Assembly: GCA_025716815.1 (NCBI GenBank)
Contig: JAIXMN010000016.1
Location: forward strand, 310,001 to 374,000
DNA length: 64,000 nucleotides
Reading direction: 5' to 3'
From: Dichotomocladium elegans
Taxonomy: Eukaryota; Mucoromycota; Mucoromycetes; Mucorales; Lichtheimiaceae
Shown here in pieces: positions 60,635 to 64,000 of the stretch. The position numbers and the translations under genes were made by a program. The notes under the pieces are model-generated. The model was not told where the DNA came from and made no database searches. It saw only the letters and a list, made by a program, of their open reading frames with translations. Within the stretch, counting starts at the first letter, position 1. Every line of letters begins with the position of its first letter.

Positions 60635-60900
60635 GAAGTACCGACCGTATGGATCTTTGACAGCTTTCGGAACGAATAAAAAGTACAAATTCCCCCAACG
60701 GCTTGACCAATGAGAGAAAAAAAAAAAAGAACAAAGAAAACTGGCTTCTAGCACCTTTTTTGTACACTGGCATTTAATTTTTTCTCTCTGGTTTACTACG
60801 GCAGGCCCAATCTTATTGGGGTTTACGAAATCAAGCTGAGGCGCCCTACCTCACTTGCATTTTTTCCCTGCCACCTCGTCTCAGCAGTGGGAGATACAGC
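60635..60900. other. Intergenic spacer
   Basis: Short spacer between phosphatase and coiled-coil gene with an A12 run (60717-60728); no gene. Confidence 0.35.
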
Positions 60901-62099
60901 ATGTCAACTGGATCGGCAGGTTCCCCCATGCCGAATTCACTGGCTACCTGGCCGCCCGACTATAATGCTTACCTCAGCAAGTATTACTCTCCCTATTGAT
61001 CCCCACCACTCGGTGCTGATCCTTCCTTGTCATCTCTTTAGATATCGCAGATGAAAACGCGATTTTGAACGCCCTTGAGAATGAAGCAAACAGCAAGCGC
61101 GCTCCAGCCAGCTATCGCCAGTTCCTTACAACAATGTACCAGATTGTGCTTCGAATGCGCACGAATATATCGGATCGCAACGAGAAGGTCAGCACACTTG
61201 AGGCGGATATCGCAGCTATCACAGAATATCTCGAGAATTCGCGACAAAATTATGACGACCTCTATGGAGTTCTCAAAGAAGAACGTACAAAGCGTAGAGA
61301 CCTGGAACATAAGGTTAACGAGCTACAAAAGCAATTGGTAACGCAGCAGCAACAATTGGCAGCAGTGCCCGCGCCAGCACCAACCTTAGCGCCAGCACCA
61401 GCCTTTGCGCCAGCACCAGCATCAGCACCAGCACCAGCATCTACGCCTTCCACTCAATCCCAGCAACAGCAGACACACGCTCCGTCGCCTACATTACCGC
61501 CTGATGCGGGCGCAAGTGCAGGTGCGTCTGCTATCACTGTCAGCCGAACACCTCCAACCGCTGCAGCAACTCTTCCCACAGCAGGGACATCGGGCTCGGC
61601 CGATATATTACAAAAACGTCTCGTGGAACGCATCAGGGAATACGAAAAGCAGCTGTCTCGGTCTGCGCAAGGGCGGCGAGCGATGGAAAACCAGATCATA
61701 GAGCAATTCAATACGATTAACAGTCAACATGGGAGGATTAAGGAACTTGAGGCCGAAGTGGCGAGGCTCAATAATGCATACAACCAATCTCGGAACGAGT
61801 GCGACCGGCTATCCAGAATCGTAGCTCCTTTCTTACAACATATCAATGCCACATCCCCCCCTGCGATCGCACCAGCACCAGGGCAATCAACCATCGTTGG
61901 CGGTAGTGGAAACGCTGCTGCCAATACTACGCCCACTCCCATACAGCCCGCATACAATACCGGCCTTCAAAATGCAGTATTAACAGACTACCATCAGCAA
62001 AGGCAACGTCAGCAGCAGCAGCAGCAGCAGCAGCAGCATCAACATCAAAATCAACAACAACAACAACAACAGCAGCAGCAGCAGCAGCAGCAGCAATAA
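60901..62099 (+). CDS. Coiled-coil protein with polyQ tail, uncharacterised
   Basis: Exon 1 60901-60976 and exon 2 61042-62099 join in frame only with a GC donor (CTCA|GCAAGT to TTTAG), giving 377 residues. Exon 1 encodes a short WPPDYNAYL segment. Residues about 28-130 are a charged, heptad-like coiled coil (NIADENAILNALENEANSK, RNEKVSTLEADIAAITEYLE, RRDLEHKVNELQKQL). An AP(A)-repeat linker follows (APAPTLAPAPAFAPAPASAP), then a second coiled coil (LQKRLVERIREYEKQLSR to ELEAEVARLNNAY), and a C-terminal tail ending in two long Gln runs encoded by CAG/CAA microsatellites (62011-62034, 62053-62097). No family is recognised; a structural or transcription-linked role is only a guess. Confidence 0.75.
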
Positions 62100-62344
62100 C
62101 AACAGCAGCAACGGTGTCCAGAGCATACCGCATATTACCAGTTTCGGCAAAGCCAGTGATGAAATTATTGTTATTATAGACACATCGCCATTGTACATAA
62201 ATGTATTTTCAAAAAATGAAGCCGTGTCCTAGCAGTTTTGAAGTCGCGCATTTGCACGGAAATCTTTACGCGTGGTGACAAAGCATGCACGGCGAAAGAT
62301 GTCATAAAAAAAGGGCTTGGCAATCCATCTATACGTTACTTTCC
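62100..62344. other. Intergenic
   Basis: CAG/CAA-rich start continuing the coding repeat past the stop, then A/T-rich 3' sequence. No gene. Confidence 0.35.
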
Positions 62345-62630
62345 ATAATAAGTCGCATAATTTGTATAAAATATATGAAAAGATGGATTGACATTCATTA
62401 AGCAGCTGAAAACAGCAATTCTTTAACCTACACTCAAGGGATGGAAGGGGCAGTAAAGACGTCCAAGAGCCCCCTCTCTTCCATGATCCATCAAGTACGG
62501 GTGCGATTGATCAATCTGCAAAGGAAGGTTGGCGTTAGATTGCAATAAAACGAGTTAGAACATCGAGTAGAGATCAATCCATTTATGGGACGCGCGCAGA
62601 GTGGAGATAAGCAAGCTAAGGTAAACGGGT
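62345..62630 (-). repeat. Dispersed repeat, copy 2
   Basis: Aligns by eye with 12690-13010 in the same orientation (blocks around GTCGCATAA, ACACTC, CTCTTCCATGA, TTGATCAATCTGCAAAGGA, GTTAGATTG, GTGGAGATAA). On the minus strand a CTAAC branch-like site, a pyrimidine run and CAG precede a short open frame (IDQSHPYLMDHGREGALGR), so the repeat may be the end of a minus-strand gene or element. It lies directly upstream of the Fanzor-like remnant, with no proof of a link. Confidence 0.6.
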
Positions 62631-62707
62631 AGACTACAAGAAAACCCGAAGGCTACCAATACCTTCTAGGTATCTTTCTGTTCGTGATTGATCTATCACC
62701 TCCGTAG

Positions 62708-62713
62708 TATAAA
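62708..62713 (+). promoter_or_regulatory. Possible TATA box of the Fanzor-like remnant
   Basis: TATAAA 75 bases before an ATG at 62783, with a pyrimidine-rich leader between them. Fits a core promoter of the degenerate gene that follows. Confidence 0.4.
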
Positions 62714-62782
62714 TGGTGGGGTCCCATCAACATATACAATGTTTCCCGTCTTCCTTTTACTTTTTCAATCCAAAAGCCAATA

Positions 62783-64000
62783 ATGAGACATCAGAAATCG
62801 AACGGTAAGCCTTCTAATATCATCTTTGGTCCCAAAATATTCGGACTGCATGATGGTCCGCCACATAGGAAGACATGGAGCAATCTGTCGATCCTGTCAG
62901 CATAAGGGTTTTAAAACCCTACGCAGCGCACACTTTTGGCCACCTGACCGCATGTTGGCGGTCAAACCATCCGTACCTGGCATCCGCTCGAACACCCGCT
63001 ACCACTAACCGCTGATAGATTTGGTGTCTGTTGTCCATAGGACGACAACGCATGCTTACAGCTTTGCCAAGTTCATCTTCTTTTGAAAGCGGCAACATGA
63101 ATCTAACCCAACTTCCATCGGTTCAGGCATGACAAGATCTTTTCTGAGGTGTGGCTATCCATGCTTGACAACGGGATCCGCCCCCACCGCTGAATTTGTC
63201 GCGAGTTTTAGGACGAGTACCTCGGGGGTGCCACCCAGTACCGACGACGGGTATTCAAGAAATCCTCAGTATTGTTCCGCCTAAGAAGGCAAAGAAGATG
63301 TTTGTTGCATACTGCAGCAATATCAACATGCTGTTTGGTCAATACCTTCGACGCGCGGTCAGTGCTATCCTGAGCCTTCCAAACGGAAAAGTGGTGAGAA
63401 AACGGGAGCTGAACGCATTCAGCTGGACCGAGGATCAAATACGTCAGGACATCCACGACACCATCCCTTGCCGTTGCCAGCCCAGTTGTCTAGAGGGAAA
63501 AGACATCACCGCAGAGCCAGCGTTGGATGCATTCCCGGCGGAGTACCGGTTCGAGAAAGGAGGTATTTATTACGACGTTCATGCGCATGCCTTCCAACAT
63601 AGCTGTCGTCATATCTTGCAATATTTTCCTCTTCGCCAATCCTGGACCCGTTGCAGTATGCAGATCGACACGACGATCCTTGTGCAACACATCCTGCGAG
63701 GGCCAAGGCTCAACGTTAGTCAGAAGTTGGCTCTCTGGGGGAGGGGCTGGAAGGAGTTGTTGACCTCCACTCCGCTGCGTTCCGACATACCAAGAAGACG
63801 GCACGATTGAGTTCCAAACGGCACCACCCACACCGACGGAATGGGCGATATCGTCTTCAAGAAGTCGCACGGGAAGTTTGCGCCGAAATGGTGTATTCGT
63901 GATGGGTAATAATTGGTCCGTCCCGAACGCGAGATATCGCGAGCCCATCCGTTGTCGTCGGCTTGCGGTGGCTTTCTCAGGCATGGCAAGCGCGCCGATT
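62783..64000 (+). pseudogene. Fanzor/TnpB-like protein remnant, N-terminal part, cut by window end
   Basis: Reads as a broken gene. A 22-base exon (MRHQKSNG) joins after a GTAAGC intron to 62869-63008, with a small Cys/His cluster (GAICRSCQHKGFKTLRSAHF) like the N-terminal zinc knuckle of these proteins; the frame then stops. From about 63196 to 63810 a 200-codon frame has YCSNINMLFGQYLRRAVSAI, GGIYYDVHAHAF and FPLRQSWTRCSMQIDTTIL, blocks I associate with repeated Mucorales proteins of the Fanzor (eukaryotic TnpB homologue, RNA-guided nuclease) group. An in-frame TGA at 63808-63810 interrupts it; the same frame resumes with NGTTHTDGMGDIVFKKSHG, another expected block, before further stops near 63915. 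The RuvC-like catalytic part is not in view. Identification rests on remembered motif order, not on a search; an unrelated mobile-element protein is possible. Confidence 0.45.

Noticed and set aside
1..64000. CRISPR array, bacterial operon or prophage-type features
   Set aside because: No spaced direct repeats were found; the genes have spliceosomal introns and eukaryotic families throughout.

Overview
The window reads as nuclear chromosomal DNA of a filamentous fungus, most likely an early-diverging one (Mucoromycota, Mucorales-like). Genes are closely packed but monocistronic. Most are split by short introns (about 60 could be placed, typically 50-130 bases). Many promoters are T/C-rich. 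The proteins are fungal: a Bem2-type RasGEF/PH/RhoGAP giant, an Anp1/Mnn9-family mannosyltransferase, Msn2/Seb1-like and Crz1-like zinc-finger factors, and an F-box/RCC1 protein. The two recognisable transposon proteins resemble families I know from Mucorales. Species is not determinable by reading.

Layout. 0-2.4 kb: gene-poor, with a decayed Tc1/mariner (DD34E) transposase on the minus strand. 2.97-4.26 kb: galactose-1-phosphate uridylyltransferase. 6.8-7.7 kb: Crz1-like zinc-finger factor, convergent with EMC1 (7.97-11.58 kb, minus, nine exons). 11.6-16.0 kb: gene-poor, with one tRNA-Gly(TCC) and one copy of a dispersed repeat. 16.06-24.0 kb: AIG1/FAR-17a membrane protein, complex I 24-kDa subunit, mannosyltransferase and SWIRM-domain protein. 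24.0-31.0 kb: BEM2. 31.9-37.3 kb: a GPI-anchored HEXXH protein, a small unknown protein and an F-box/RCC1 protein. 37.6-48 kb: an unusual FAD monooxygenase, NAP1, RAD23 and glutaminyl cyclase. 48-51.4 kb: gene-poor. 51.4-62.1 kb: adenylosuccinate synthetase, a disordered protein, an Msn2/Seb1-like factor, a NagD/Pho13-type phosphatase and a coiled-coil polyQ protein. 62.3-64 kb: second copy of the dispersed repeat, then a broken coding region resembling the N-terminal half of Fanzor/TnpB-like proteins, cut by the window edge.

No metabolic cluster or operon is visible; the genes are housekeeping (galactose and purine metabolism, respiration, ER insertion, glycosylation, proteasome shuttling, chromatin), signalling (Bem2, Crz1-like, Msn2-like) and a few unknowns. 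The most notable observations are the Fanzor-like remnant, a high frequency of GC-AG introns (five, all with a GCAAGT donor, each forced by reading frame), and a phenol-hydroxylase-family protein whose FAD-binding GD motif is degenerate and whose C-terminal region carries a long low-complexity insertion. Exon limits were derived by eye from frame continuity, splice consensus and family similarity; no alignments were run.
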